From CAKRJP01 sp963589425 (lineage in GTDB: Bacteria > Bacillota > Clostridia > Lachnospirales > Lachnospiraceae): DNA of 64,000 nt. The translations under genes and the position numbers were made by a program. Below, one piece after another: positions 49,238-57,761 of this stretch (positions within the stretch are counted from its first letter, which is position 1; each line of letters begins with the position of its first letter). Location of the stretch: assembly GCA_963589425.1 (NCBI GenBank), contig CAVAKZ010000005.1, forward strand, positions 1-64,000. Reading direction: 5' to 3'. The notes under the pieces are model-generated. The model was not told the DNA's origin. It saw only the letters and a program-made list of their open reading frames with translations, and ran no database searches.

Positions 49238-51223
49238 ATGAATTTAAAAAAATATAAGAAACCATATTTTATGCCACCGGAGATTAGCTATGATTGGGTG
49301 AAAAAAGAAACTATTACAGAGGCTCCTATCTGGTGCAGCGTAGATCTGAGAGATGGAAATCAGTCTCTTATCGAGCCTATGAGTCTGGATGAAAAACTGG
49401 AATTTTTCCAACTCTTAGTGGATATAGGATTTAAAGAAATAGAAGTAGGATTTCCGGCAGCTTCTGAGACTGAATATAAGTTTATGAGAACCTTGATTGA
49501 AAAGAATATGATTCCTGATGATGTTACAGTCCAGGTATTGACCCAGGCTAGAGAGCATATCATTAAGAGAACTTTCGAAGCTGTCAAGGGAGCACCTCAC
49601 GCAGTTATTCATGTATATAATTCTACTTCTGTAGCCCAAAGAGAGCAGGTATTTAAGAAGGATAAAGACCAGATCAAACAGATCGCTATTGACGGAGCTA
49701 AGCTTTTAAGTCAGCTGGCTTCAGAAACTGATGGTAATTTTACCTTCGAGTATAGTCCGGAAAGTTTTTCCGGAACAGAGATTGACTATGCAGTGGAGGT
49801 TTGTAATGCAGTATTAGATGTATGGAAACCAACAGCTGATAATAAAGCTATTATTAATATTCCTACTACAGTAGAAAATGCAATGCCTCACGTATTTGCT
49901 ACCCAGTTAGAGTATGTACACAAGCACCTGGCTTACAGAGACAATGTTGTGCTTAGTATTCATCCTCACAATGACCGTGGAACCGGCGTGGCCACTGCAG
50001 AACTTGGTGTTTTGGCAGGAGCTGACCGTGTGGAAGGAACTCTTTTTGGAAATGGTGAGCGTACAGGTAATGTGGATGTGGTGACTTTGGGAATGAATAT
50101 GTATTCCCACGGAGTAGATCCTAAGCTGGATTTCTCTGATATGCAGCGTATTCGCGAGACCTATGAGAAACTTACAAGAATGCATGTTTATGAGCGTACA
50201 CCCTACGCCGGAGACTTGGTATTTACGGCCTTCTCCGGATCTCATCAGGATGCTATTGCTAAGGGTATGGCTTGGAGAGAAGAGAAGAATTTAGAGCAGT
50301 GGACAGTGCCTTACCTTCCGATCGATCCACAGGATGTAGGCAGAAAATATGATTCTGACGTAATTCGTATTAATAGTCAATCCGGAAAGGGTGGCGTAAG
50401 CTATATCTTGAATCAGGCTTATGGTTTTAATCTTCCAATGAAGATGCGTGAGGAAGTAGGATATATGGTCAAGGATGTATCTGATAAGGCCCACAAGGAA
50501 CTGACTCCTGACTGGGTTTACCAGATTTTCTCAGACCACTATATTAATACGAAATCTGTCTTCCATGTAGATGAGTGCCATTTTAAGCAAGTTAATGGAA
50601 TCACAGCGGAAGTAACTATTTCCCACGGCGGAGAAAATCATGTGATCACCGCCATCGGCAACGGACGTTTGGATGCAGTTAGCAATGCCATTAAACAGTA
50701 TTTCGGTATTAGTTATGAATTATCCTTCTATGAGGAGCATTCTCTTACTAAAGGATCTTCCTCTAAGGCTGTGGCTTATGTAGGGGTCTTAAGAGAGGGA
50801 AAGATGCAGTGGGGCGTTGGTATTGATGCTGATATTATTAAGGCATCTGTGGAGGCCTTGATTGTTGCAGTTAACAAATTAGACGAGCTGGCCAGCAAGG
50901 ACGGGGTAAAAGATCCCCGTATGATCGAGATTATGAATTATATCCAGGCAAATTATATTGATATTACCTTGGATGATCTGGCAGAAAAATTTTACTTATC
51001 AAAGCCTTATTTGTCTAAATATATTAAGGAAAAATCTGGGATGACCTTTGGAGATCTGGTGAAGAAAATTCGTTTAAAAAAGGCTAGAGCACTTCTGAAA
51101 AGTAGTAATATGACAGTGGAAAATATTGCGCTGACAGTAGGTTATCAGAATGTAGAACATTTTAATCGGCTTTTTAAGAAGGCATATGAAATGACCCCTA
51201 TGCAATTTAGAAATCAGAAATAG
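49238..51223 (+). CDS. leuA: 2-isopropylmalate synthase fused to an AraC-type DNA-binding domain
   Basis: The 661-residue protein is a full LeuA of the longer, fungal/actinobacterial type plus an AraC HTH. The catalytic barrel (about 1-390) has YKKPYFMPPEISYDWVKKE, WCSVDLRDGNQSL with the metal Asp, HPHNDRGTG and GNGERTGNVD. The regulatory LeuA_dimer domain (about 440-552) is where leucine usually binds. After the short linker LASKDGVKDPR, residues 562-661 form a complete AraC/XylS domain: ITLDDLAEKFYLSKPYLSKYIKE as first HTH and TVENIALTVGYQNVEHFNRLFKKAYEMTPMQFR as second. The frame is continuous and no SD precedes the internal ATG at 50921. LeuA condenses acetyl-CoA with 2-ketoisovalerate. 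The TTG one codon earlier is less likely as start. Confidence 0.93.
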   Translation: MNLKKYKKPYFMPPEISYDWVKKETITEAPIWCSVDLRDGNQSLIEPMSLDEKLEFFQLLVDIGFKEIEVGFPAASETEYKFMRTLIEKNMIPDDVTVQVLTQAREHIIKRTFEAVKGAPHAVIHVYNSTSVAQREQVFKKDKDQIKQIAIDGAKLLSQLASETDGNFTFEYSPESFSGTEIDYAVEVCNAVLDVWKPTADNKAIINIPTTVENAMPHVFATQLEYVHKHLAYRDNVVLSIHPHNDRGTGVATAELGVLAGADRVEGTLFGNGERTGNVDVVTLGMNMYSHGVDPKLDFSDMQRIRETYEKLTRMHVYERTPYAGDLVFTAFSGSHQDAIAKGMAWREEKNLEQWTVPYLPIDPQDVGRKYDSDVIRINSQSGKGGVSYILNQAYGFNLPMKMREEVGYMVKDVSDKAHKELTPDWVYQIFSDHYINTKSVFHVDECHFKQVNGITAEVTISHGGENHVITAIGNGRLDAVSNAIKQYFGISYELSFYEEHSLTKGSSSKAVAYVGVLREGKMQWGVGIDADIIKASVEALIVAVNKLDELASKDGVKDPRMIEIMNYIQANYIDITLDDLAEKFYLSKPYLSKYIKEKSGMTFGDLVKKIRLKKARALLKSSNMTVENIALTVGYQNVEHFNRLFKKAYEMTPMQFRNQK

Positions 51224-51253
51224 AGAAGCGGAAGTTAGATAACCTGAAAGAGA

Positions 51254-51298
51254 AAATCAGATATAAAGAAATCGGATATAAAGAAATCAGATATAAAA
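51254..51298 (+). repeat. Three tandem 15-bp repeats downstream of leuA-araC
   Basis: The unit AAATCRGATATAAAR occurs three times in exact register (51254, 51269, 51284), differing at one or two bases. It lies between the leuA stop and its terminator. Confidence 0.85.
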
Positions 51299-51328
51299 AG
51301 GAACGGCATTTTCAGCCGTTCCTTTTTT
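51298..51328 (+). terminator. Terminator of leuA-araC
   Basis: AAGGAACGGC and its perfect complement with a 7-base loop and six T. Confidence 0.93.
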
Positions 51329-51357
51329 GGATTATAAATTATATGTTTATAGGATGA

Positions 51358-52596
51358 TTACATAAACATATTTGTAGTTCCTACATAGCGAACCCCGTCC
51401 TCAAACACACGTTTGCCGCCTAAGGTAACCAATTTTACATCATTAAGGCAAGTAATATCCTTGCTTAGATCTCCGCCTACTACCAAAAGGTCGGCGTCTA
51501 ATCCCTCTTTCACAAGGCCCCGTTCATTTTCTACTCCCAAAACCTTTGCAGGGTTGGAAGTCGCAGTCTGAATAGCCTGTACCGGTGTGATTCCATACTC
51601 TACCATGTATTGTAGCTCTCTGGGAAGAGGAAGAAGAGGAGATTGGTACATTACCATATCAGTTCCTGCAATTACAGTAACTCCTGTATCATAAAACTCC
51701 TTAAAGTGATCTCTGTAGGCCTTGTAGGCCGGTTCGAAGTACTGGTAGTCTTTTAATTCTTTTTGCATTACCGGATCATTTACCGGAGCACCTGCATGTT
51801 TTTCCATACTTTCCTTGCAAATATCATAAAGCAAAGTATATGCCATTATGGTAGGAGTCCATGCAATTCCTTTTTCGGCCATTTGTTTTGCATGGTCTAA
51901 AGTCATAAAGGTGGCATGCTCAATGGTGTCAAATCCTGCATCAATACACATTTGGATTCCGGGATTGGTTCCGGCGTGTACCCCGCATTTAATGCCTCTT
52001 CTGTGACACTCATCTACAGCTGCATCTAATTCTTCTTGAGTAAGCTCAGGAGTGTGGGTTCTGTGGGTGGTAAGGACCTTCACCCACTCAGCCCCGTCTC
52101 TTACCTGCTTGCGGATTTCCTTTCGAACCTCCCAAGGACCGTCTACCTGTTCAACCTCGTCCCAGGCATGACCGCCGGTCATACAGATTCCTGTATCTGT
52201 ATGGGTGATACGGGGAATGGTAATAAATCCTTTTTCAGCTGCTAATTTAAGGGTCTTACAAACTCCATGAGCAGAGGACATGTCTCTTACAGAGGTGATA
52301 CCCCGCTCAAAAGCTGCCTGGGCATGTTGAAGAGCATAGAGCTGGATCAGCTTTGGGTCATAGTTAAAGGTGTCCGGCTGAGAATAATAATAGCCTAAAT
52401 GGACATGCATATCGCAGAGTCCCGGAAGCAGAGTGGCATCCCCGTAATCCTTTAACTCCTCTTCAGGAAATTCTGCTATTAATTCTTCTTTTGAAGCTAT
52501 TTTTTTAATTTTTCCAAATTCGTCAGTAACTACAGCCTTGTCAGTAAGTACCGTTTTGCCGTCGCCGGTCATTAAATATTTTGCAGCAATAATCAT
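51358..52596 (-). CDS. Amidohydrolase-family metal-dependent hydrolase
   Basis: The 412-residue cytoplasmic protein belongs to the amidohydrolase superfamily, in the group with imidazolonepropionase-like and Xaa-Pro dipeptidase-like enzymes. Metal ligands are visible in LPGLCDMHVHLGYYY (His-x-His), the KCGVHAGTNPG and IEHATFMT segments (two His) and VIAGTDMVMY (Asp). EWVKVLTTH holds a Lys that may be the carbamylated bridge. The SD GGGGGA fits the ATG. It is downstream of aminopeptidase P and the POT transporter on the same strand, so a peptidase role on Xaa-Pro or similar dipeptides is a reasonable guess, but the substrate cannot be read from the sequence. Confidence 0.85.
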   Translation of the reverse strand: MIIAAKYLMTGDGKTVLTDKAVVTDEFGKIKKIASKEELIAEFPEEELKDYGDATLLPGLCDMHVHLGYYYSQPDTFNYDPKLIQLYALQHAQAAFERGITSVRDMSSAHGVCKTLKLAAEKGFITIPRITHTDTGICMTGGHAWDEVEQVDGPWEVRKEIRKQVRDGAEWVKVLTTHRTHTPELTQEELDAAVDECHRRGIKCGVHAGTNPGIQMCIDAGFDTIEHATFMTLDHAKQMAEKGIAWTPTIMAYTLLYDICKESMEKHAGAPVNDPVMQKELKDYQYFEPAYKAYRDHFKEFYDTGVTVIAGTDMVMYQSPLLPLPRELQYMVEYGITPVQAIQTATSNPAKVLGVENERGLVKEGLDADLLVVGGDLSKDITCLNDVKLVTLGGKRVFEDGVRYVGTTNMFM

Positions 52597-52643
52597 TGGT
52601 CTTTTCCCCCTTTATCCAAAATACTGGATCATTGAAAGTCTTA

Positions 52644-54434
52644 TTAAATTGCCCGGGTATAGTCCTTCAGCCATTCTCTTTCATCCTCTGTAAGATGTGG
52701 GCCGATTTTCTCATATACCTGTTGGTGATAGTCATTTAGCCATTCTCTTTCATCCCGGCTCATTTCCTCAGGGTCGATACCGTCTAGGTCGATAGGAGCG
52801 AAGGTGATAGTTTCAAAATACATAAACTGACCGTATTTATTTTTAGTGCCTTTTCTTACGATAAATTCATTTTCAATACGGATACCAAATTCTCCATCCT
52901 CATAAATTCCGGGCTCGTCAGTCATAACCATGCCTTCTTCTAGCTGGTGGTGTTCGTTCTTGCTAGGTACTACATACCAGCGGAAACCTGTAGGCGGCTC
53001 ATGGATATTTCCAAGGTATCCTACTCCGTGACCGGAACCGCACTGGAAGTCTAAATCAAGATCCCAAACCGGACCACGAACTAATACATCCAAGTTATAT
53101 CCATAGCATCCATAGAGGAATTTTGCCCTGGCAAGACGCATCATAGAACGAAGAACTGCTGTATAATACTTCTTCATTTTTTTGTCGATGGAACCTAATA
53201 CAAAGGTTCTGGTAATATCTGTAGAACCTTCGTAGTAACCGCCGCCGGTGTCGTTAAGAAGCATTCCGCCTTCCTTTAAAGGTACATCAGTTTCAGGTGA
53301 AGGAGAGTAATGCATCATAGCTGCATGGTCTGCAAAGGCACAAAGGGGCTCGAAACTTTCTCTGATATAGCCATCTTGCTCTGCTCTTAGAGCCATAATC
53401 TTATCGGCGGCACTAAGCTCAGTGATGGTCTCTTTATCGTAATTATTCTTTACCCAATACATAAACTTAGTAATGGCAATGCCGTCTTTGATATGAGCTT
53501 CTTTAATATTTTCAAGCTCTACTTCATTTTTCATGGCTTTCATCAAAATGGAAGGATTGGCTTCTTCTACCAATTTACAAGGGATGTTCTTATAAAGGGC
53601 ATAGTTCATCTTCATAGGATCAATCATTGCCACAGAAGCAGGATCTAATTTCTTAACATCCTCGTAAATATCATTATAGGGATGGATAGAAACATTGTCT
53701 TTTGCAAGTTCTGCATGAATGCGGTCATCTAGTTTGCTGTCATCTACGTAAAGATCTACAGAGTCTTTTTTGATAATTGCGTAGGAGAGAAGAAGTGGGA
53801 AGAAATCCACATCGTCTCCGCGGATATTTAGGGTCCAGCAAATATCATCTAAGGAAGCAATAACATGGACATCTGCGCCGACAGCTGCCATTTTCTCACG
53901 TATTCTAGAAAGCTTGGAAGTAGTACTTTCACCGGTATATTTTTCCTCAAGGAAGAAGGCTGGTTTGGTAGATAGGGAAGGGCGATCCTCCCAAATCTCG
54001 TCAATCAGATCTTCTTCGTAATCAATGTGAATGCCCTTTGCAACAAGGGTGTCTTCAAATTCTTTTCCCTCATCAACGGAAAGGACACGGCCATCAAATG
54101 CTACAGTTCCTCCGGATTTTACGGTGGTTGCCAGATACTCTGTAAGAGAAGGAGTGTCTCCTACAAACATTTTCATAAGACGGATTCCGCTTCCTTCTAG
54201 TTCCTGGTTGGCCTGGAAGAAATATCTTCCGTCAGTCCATAAGCCGCCGTCCTCCATGGTGATTACAGCAGTTCCATAGGATCCGGTAAAGCCTGTAATA
54301 TACTTTCTTGCCTTAAAGTGTTCCCCTACATATTCGCTTTGGTGGAAATCGGCTGTAGGAACGACATAGGCATCGATGCCTTTTTCAGACATCAGGGTTC
54401 TGAGTTTTGCAATTCTTTCTGCAACAACAGTCAT
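52644..54434 (-). CDS. Aminopeptidase P family protein (M24)
   Basis: Aminopeptidase P removes an N-terminal residue before proline. The 596-residue product has two creatinase-like N-terminal domains (about 1-300) and a pita-bread catalytic domain with metal ligands in LNDTGGGYYEGSTDITRTF (two Asp), GSGHGVGYLGNIHEPP (His), MTDEPGIYEDG (Glu) and GIRIENEF (Glu). The length fits the large, eukaryote-like M24 form. The frame extends 13 codons upstream; the ATG at 54434 is chosen because GGGAGG lies 8 bases before it. It follows the POT transporter gene after a terminator. Confidence 0.93.
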   Translation of the reverse strand: MTVVAERIAKLRTLMSEKGIDAYVVPTADFHQSEYVGEHFKARKYITGFTGSYGTAVITMEDGGLWTDGRYFFQANQELEGSGIRLMKMFVGDTPSLTEYLATTVKSGGTVAFDGRVLSVDEGKEFEDTLVAKGIHIDYEEDLIDEIWEDRPSLSTKPAFFLEEKYTGESTTSKLSRIREKMAAVGADVHVIASLDDICWTLNIRGDDVDFFPLLLSYAIIKKDSVDLYVDDSKLDDRIHAELAKDNVSIHPYNDIYEDVKKLDPASVAMIDPMKMNYALYKNIPCKLVEEANPSILMKAMKNEVELENIKEAHIKDGIAITKFMYWVKNNYDKETITELSAADKIMALRAEQDGYIRESFEPLCAFADHAAMMHYSPSPETDVPLKEGGMLLNDTGGGYYEGSTDITRTFVLGSIDKKMKKYYTAVLRSMMRLARAKFLYGCYGYNLDVLVRGPVWDLDLDFQCGSGHGVGYLGNIHEPPTGFRWYVVPSKNEHHQLEEGMVMTDEPGIYEDGEFGIRIENEFIVRKGTKNKYGQFMYFETITFAPIDLDGIDPEEMSRDEREWLNDYHQQVYEKIGPHLTEDEREWLKDYTRAI

Positions 54435-54471
54435 GATAAAAACCTCCCATAATATAGATTTTAAAATAAAC

Positions 54472-54502
54472 AAAAGGCTCCCGGATGACCGGAAGCCTTT
54501 TT
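54472..54502 (-). terminator. Terminator after the POT transporter
   Basis: On the minus strand AAAGGCTTCCGG and CCGGGAGCCTTT flank a TCAT loop, followed by a T-run. Its position suggests that aminopeptidase P is expressed by read-through or from a promoter I could not identify. Confidence 0.85.
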
Positions 54503-54533
54503 ATTACTTTTAAAGAAAAAGTATATTTAGAAA

Positions 54534-55877
54534 TTAACCTTCGATCATTTCATCGAACTTCTTGTTAAATAACATCATAACAGCACCGCAGGCGAAGATG
54601 ATAATTGCAACTGCACCATAAGCTTTGATGAAGTTAAAGTTTTCCAACCAGTTGTAAAGCGGTCCATAAGCTTTACCTGAGAAGAAGATGATCAGTGGCC
54701 ATACACCAAGTAGGGTACCAAGTAATTTCTTTGGAGAATACTTGTTGATGAATGCATTTCCAAGAGGTGAGAAAATAACTTCTCCTAATGACATAAATAC
54801 GGATGTTAAAATGATGATCCAGATTCCAACCGGTTTATCTGCGCTACATCCACAAAGAAGAGCTGCAACAACCATGCAGGCAACACAGAGACCAAGGATC
54901 ATAATACCAATGGCTGTTTTCTTAAACATACCCCAGTCGCCTTGTGGTCTTTCTGCCATTTTTACCCAAATACCTGCAAATATCGGGCAAAGGATAATAC
55001 AAAGAATTGCATTCATGGAATCAAACCAAGCAGTCGGCATCTCGAAGGATCCAATAGACCAGTTTGCCCAACCGAAACCGCCCTGAGAAACAGGACCAAA
55101 TTCGTAGTAAACAGGCATGTATACCATGTACCAGATTAACCAGAAGATTCCGGAGAATATAGTTACAATAAGGATAGCAGCAACACGTCTTTTCTCCAAA
55201 GAAGTAAGAGGAGCATCGCTTTTTGCTTCTACATTTTTGCCTTCTGTGCTGATTTCAGCCTTAAATGGCTTTTTGCCAACTTCTCCAAAGGATCTCATTC
55301 CGAAGAGCCACCATGCACAGTCTACAAACAATGCAATACCACATACTAAGAACATGGTACGATATCCTGCAGAAAGGGCAAGCAAGCTTAAGAAGGTAGT
55401 ACCGCAGAAAGAACCGATATTAACAAACATGTACTGAATGTTAAATACTGCATTCAGGGTAGCTTCATCAGCATCCGGGAATAAGCCTCCGTTGACACCT
55501 GATACATTACCCTTGAAACAGCCTGTTCCAATGGCAACCAGGATGATCATAACCCATAACATTCCAATGCTGTTTGATTTCCATGCACATAAATATCCAA
55601 GTCCCATAAGGATTTCTCCTATAGGTACCAGAATCCTTGGACTTATCCAACGGTCGGCTATATATCCACCGATAATGGGTGTGATATAAGTAAATGCAAC
55701 TAAGTTTGAGTTCATCAAAGCTCCGTCCGCGCTAGAAAGTCCCAGTCCACCGTTGGCTACTGTGGCAACGATGTAAACTGACAGTCCCCACTTGGCAGCA
55801 TAGTAAGCAAGTCTCTCAAATGAAAAAGAAAGACAGCATACATAGAAACCAAATGGCATTTTCTTTTTTGCTTCCAT
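54534..55877 (-). CDS. POT-family proton-coupled peptide transporter
   Basis: This 447-residue membrane protein of the POT/PTR family imports di- and tripeptides with protons. About 12-14 hydrophobic segments are visible. The N-terminal helix has SFSFERLAYYAAKWGLSVYIV, a variant of the ExxER proton-coupling motif in which the first Glu of the usual ExxER is not obvious. GGYIADRWISPR and the GTGCFKGNVSGVNGGLF region, typical of POT helices 2-5, follow. The open frame starts 5 codons upstream, but GGAGG is the SD of the ATG at 55877. Downstream are two peptidase-type genes, consistent with peptide nutrition. Confidence 0.88.
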   Translation of the reverse strand: MEAKKKMPFGFYVCCLSFSFERLAYYAAKWGLSVYIVATVANGGLGLSSADGALMNSNLVAFTYITPIIGGYIADRWISPRILVPIGEILMGLGYLCAWKSNSIGMLWVMIILVAIGTGCFKGNVSGVNGGLFPDADEATLNAVFNIQYMFVNIGSFCGTTFLSLLALSAGYRTMFLVCGIALFVDCAWWLFGMRSFGEVGKKPFKAEISTEGKNVEAKSDAPLTSLEKRRVAAILIVTIFSGIFWLIWYMVYMPVYYEFGPVSQGGFGWANWSIGSFEMPTAWFDSMNAILCIILCPIFAGIWVKMAERPQGDWGMFKKTAIGIMILGLCVACMVVAALLCGCSADKPVGIWIIILTSVFMSLGEVIFSPLGNAFINKYSPKKLLGTLLGVWPLIIFFSGKAYGPLYNWLENFNFIKAYGAVAIIIFACGAVMMLFNKKFDEMIEG

Positions 55878-55965
55878 TTTTCTTTCCTCCATATATAATT
55901 TTTGATTTAAAGCTAGCGTCCTCAGACCCCACAGCCGAAGATTTTTCTTTAAATCTTACGTGAAA

Positions 55966-55994
55966 AATATATCATAAATTGGACTGTGGTACAA
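55966..55994 (-). promoter_or_regulatory. Candidate promoter of the POT transporter
   Basis: On the minus strand TTGTAC (55989-55994), 17-bp spacer and TATATT (55966-55971). A leader of about 80 nt follows, with a small AAGATTT/AAATCTT hairpin. Confidence 0.5.
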
Positions 55995-56137
55995 GTGCTT
56001 ATTAAGGAATTATTAAGAAAATAAAGGTGGGGTTAAACGAAGAGAAACAAACTTGTTTTATTTTTATCAATATAAACAATTTTTATAACCATATGAAAAA
56101 AAACATGGCTAATTGTTATGAAAATGACACAAAACGG

Positions 56138-56166
56138 TTGTGATTTAAAGTATCAGGCTATATAAT
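56138..56166 (+). promoter_or_regulatory. Promoter of the decarboxylase operon
   Basis: TTGTGA (56138-56143), 17-bp spacer and TATAAT (56161-56166). The start near 56173 gives a leader of about 138 nt. The 418-base divergent region 55893-56310 contains this promoter, the leader and the POT promoter, with no gene visible. Confidence 0.75.
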
Positions 56167-56173
56167 ACAAATG

Positions 56174-56278
56174 GTTTAAAATTTGGTTCATTCTATATTT
56201 TAAACATATTTTTGCAGAATAAGGAATTTTGTTATGTGCATCTTGTTGAAACCGCAATATCTGCATAATATCCTTATT
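56174..56278 (+). promoter_or_regulatory. Structured leader of the decarboxylase operon
   Basis: Two hairpins: GTTTAAAAT (56174-56182) with ATTTTAAAC (56197-56205), and a long stem with AATAAGGA (56218-56225) pairing with TCCTTATT (56271-56278), extended by TTATG/CA pairing with TGCATAA. Neither ends in a T-run, so this is not a plain terminator. It matches no riboswitch I know. Confidence 0.5.
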
Positions 56279-56310
56279 AATAATGTAATAGAAAATGGAG
56301 GACTAGGTTT

Positions 56311-57747
56311 ATGGGCAACATGGCAACAGAAAACGCAGCAAGTAACCGTATCGCGGCTTTGCTGGATGCAGGAAGCTTTGTTGAAATCGGTGGTGCGGTA
56401 ACAGCCAGATCTACAGATTTTAATCTGGGTGAGACAAAGACACCTGCCGATGGAGTAATCACAGGTTACGGAGTCATCGATGGCAACCTTGTATATGTAT
56501 ACAGTCAGGATGCTACAGTGCTCAAGGGTGCAGTTGGAGAAATGCACGCTAAAAAGATTGCTAACATCTATGATATGGCAATGAAGATGGGCGCACCGGT
56601 TATCGGACTTGTGGACTGTGCAGGTCTCAGATTACAGGAGTCTACAGATGCTTTGGAAGCTTTTGGTAGTCTTTATCTTAAGCAGGCAAAGGCATCAGGA
56701 GTTATCCCACAGATTACTGCAATTTTCGGTTCTTGCGGCGGCGGACTTTCTGTGATCCCGGGATTGACTGATTTTACATTTATGGAAGAGAAAAGCAAGT
56801 TATTTGTAAACTCTCCAAATGCAATTCCTGGCAATACAGAAGCTAAGTGTGATACAGCATCTGCTTCTTACCAGAGCGAGAAGGCTGGACTTGTTGATGC
56901 AGTGGGAACAGAAGAGGATGTTCTGGAGAACATTCGTACATTAGTGTGTATGTTACCATGTAACAATGAGGAAGATGCTTCCTATGCTGAGTGTGAAGAT
57001 GATTTAAATCGCACATGCGCAGAGATTGAGAATGCAGTGGAGGATACAGCAATTGCTCTTTCTCAGATTGCAGATTCCGGTATTTTCTTTGAGACAAAGA
57101 AGGATTTTGCCAAGGATATGGTAACTGGATTTATTAAGCTTAACGGAATGACTGTAGGTGCAGTGGCAAATCGTTCTAAGGTTTATGATGATGAAGCAAA
57201 AGTAGTTGCTGAGTTTGACGGATCCTTGTCAGCAGACGGTGCAAGAAAAGCAGCAGACTTTGTAGCTTTCTGTGACGCCTTCAATATTCCAGTTCTTACT
57301 CTTACAAATGTGGCTGGCTTTGCTGCGTCTGAGTATGATGAAAGCCATCTTGCAAAAGAAGTTGCTAAGATGACCTATGCATTTGCTGAGGCAACTGTTC
57401 CTAAGGTAAATGTAATTATTGGTAAGGCTTTCGGAAGCTCTTATGTTGCAATGAACAGCAAATCAACAGGAGCAGACGTTGTATATGCTTGGCCAAGTGC
57501 TGAGATTGGTATGATGGATGCAAAGCTTGCAGCTAAGATTGTGTATGCAGACAAAGATGCAGCTACCATTAACGAGAAGGCGGCTGAATATAAAGAGCTT
57601 CAGTCTAGCCCATTATCTGCAGCTAGAAGAGGATATGTAGATACTATCGTAGAGCCGGCAGATACTAGAAAATATGTAATCGGTGCTTTTGAGATGTTAT
57701 TCACAAAGAGAGAAGAGCAGCCACTGAAAAAGCATGGAACAGTTTAG
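56311..57747 (+). CDS. Acyl-CoA carboxyltransferase (MmdA / 12S-type) subunit
   Basis: The 478-residue protein is a crotonase-fold carboxyltransferase of the acyl-CoA carboxylase beta family. Two related halves are seen: N-terminal with GVITGYGVIDGNLVYVYSQDATVLKGAVGEMHAKKI and VDCAGLRLQE, and C-terminal with TGFIKLNGMTVGAVANRS, LTLTNVAGF, IIGKAFGSSYVAMNSKSTGADVVYAWPSAEIGMM. Families with this fold include methylmalonyl-CoA decarboxylase alpha and the 12S subunit of transcarboxylase. It is somewhat shorter than the usual 510 residues. It heads an operon with a biotin carrier, a Na+ pump and an OadA-type protein, so carboxyl transfer between CoA esters, biotin and perhaps oxaloacetate is implied. 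Confidence 0.88.
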   Translation: MGNMATENAASNRIAALLDAGSFVEIGGAVTARSTDFNLGETKTPADGVITGYGVIDGNLVYVYSQDATVLKGAVGEMHAKKIANIYDMAMKMGAPVIGLVDCAGLRLQESTDALEAFGSLYLKQAKASGVIPQITAIFGSCGGGLSVIPGLTDFTFMEEKSKLFVNSPNAIPGNTEAKCDTASASYQSEKAGLVDAVGTEEDVLENIRTLVCMLPCNNEEDASYAECEDDLNRTCAEIENAVEDTAIALSQIADSGIFFETKKDFAKDMVTGFIKLNGMTVGAVANRSKVYDDEAKVVAEFDGSLSADGARKAADFVAFCDAFNIPVLTLTNVAGFAASEYDESHLAKEVAKMTYAFAEATVPKVNVIIGKAFGSSYVAMNSKSTGADVVYAWPSAEIGMMDAKLAAKIVYADKDAATINEKAAEYKELQSSPLSAARRGYVDTIVEPADTRKYVIGAFEMLFTKREEQPLKKHGTV

Positions 57748-57761
57748 TGAGGTGAGGTAGA

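Noticed and set aside
50921..51223. A separate AraC-type regulator gene starting at the internal ATG at 50921
   Set aside because: No SD precedes this ATG, the frame is continuous with leuA, and there is no stop or promoter between the domains. I treat it as a fusion.
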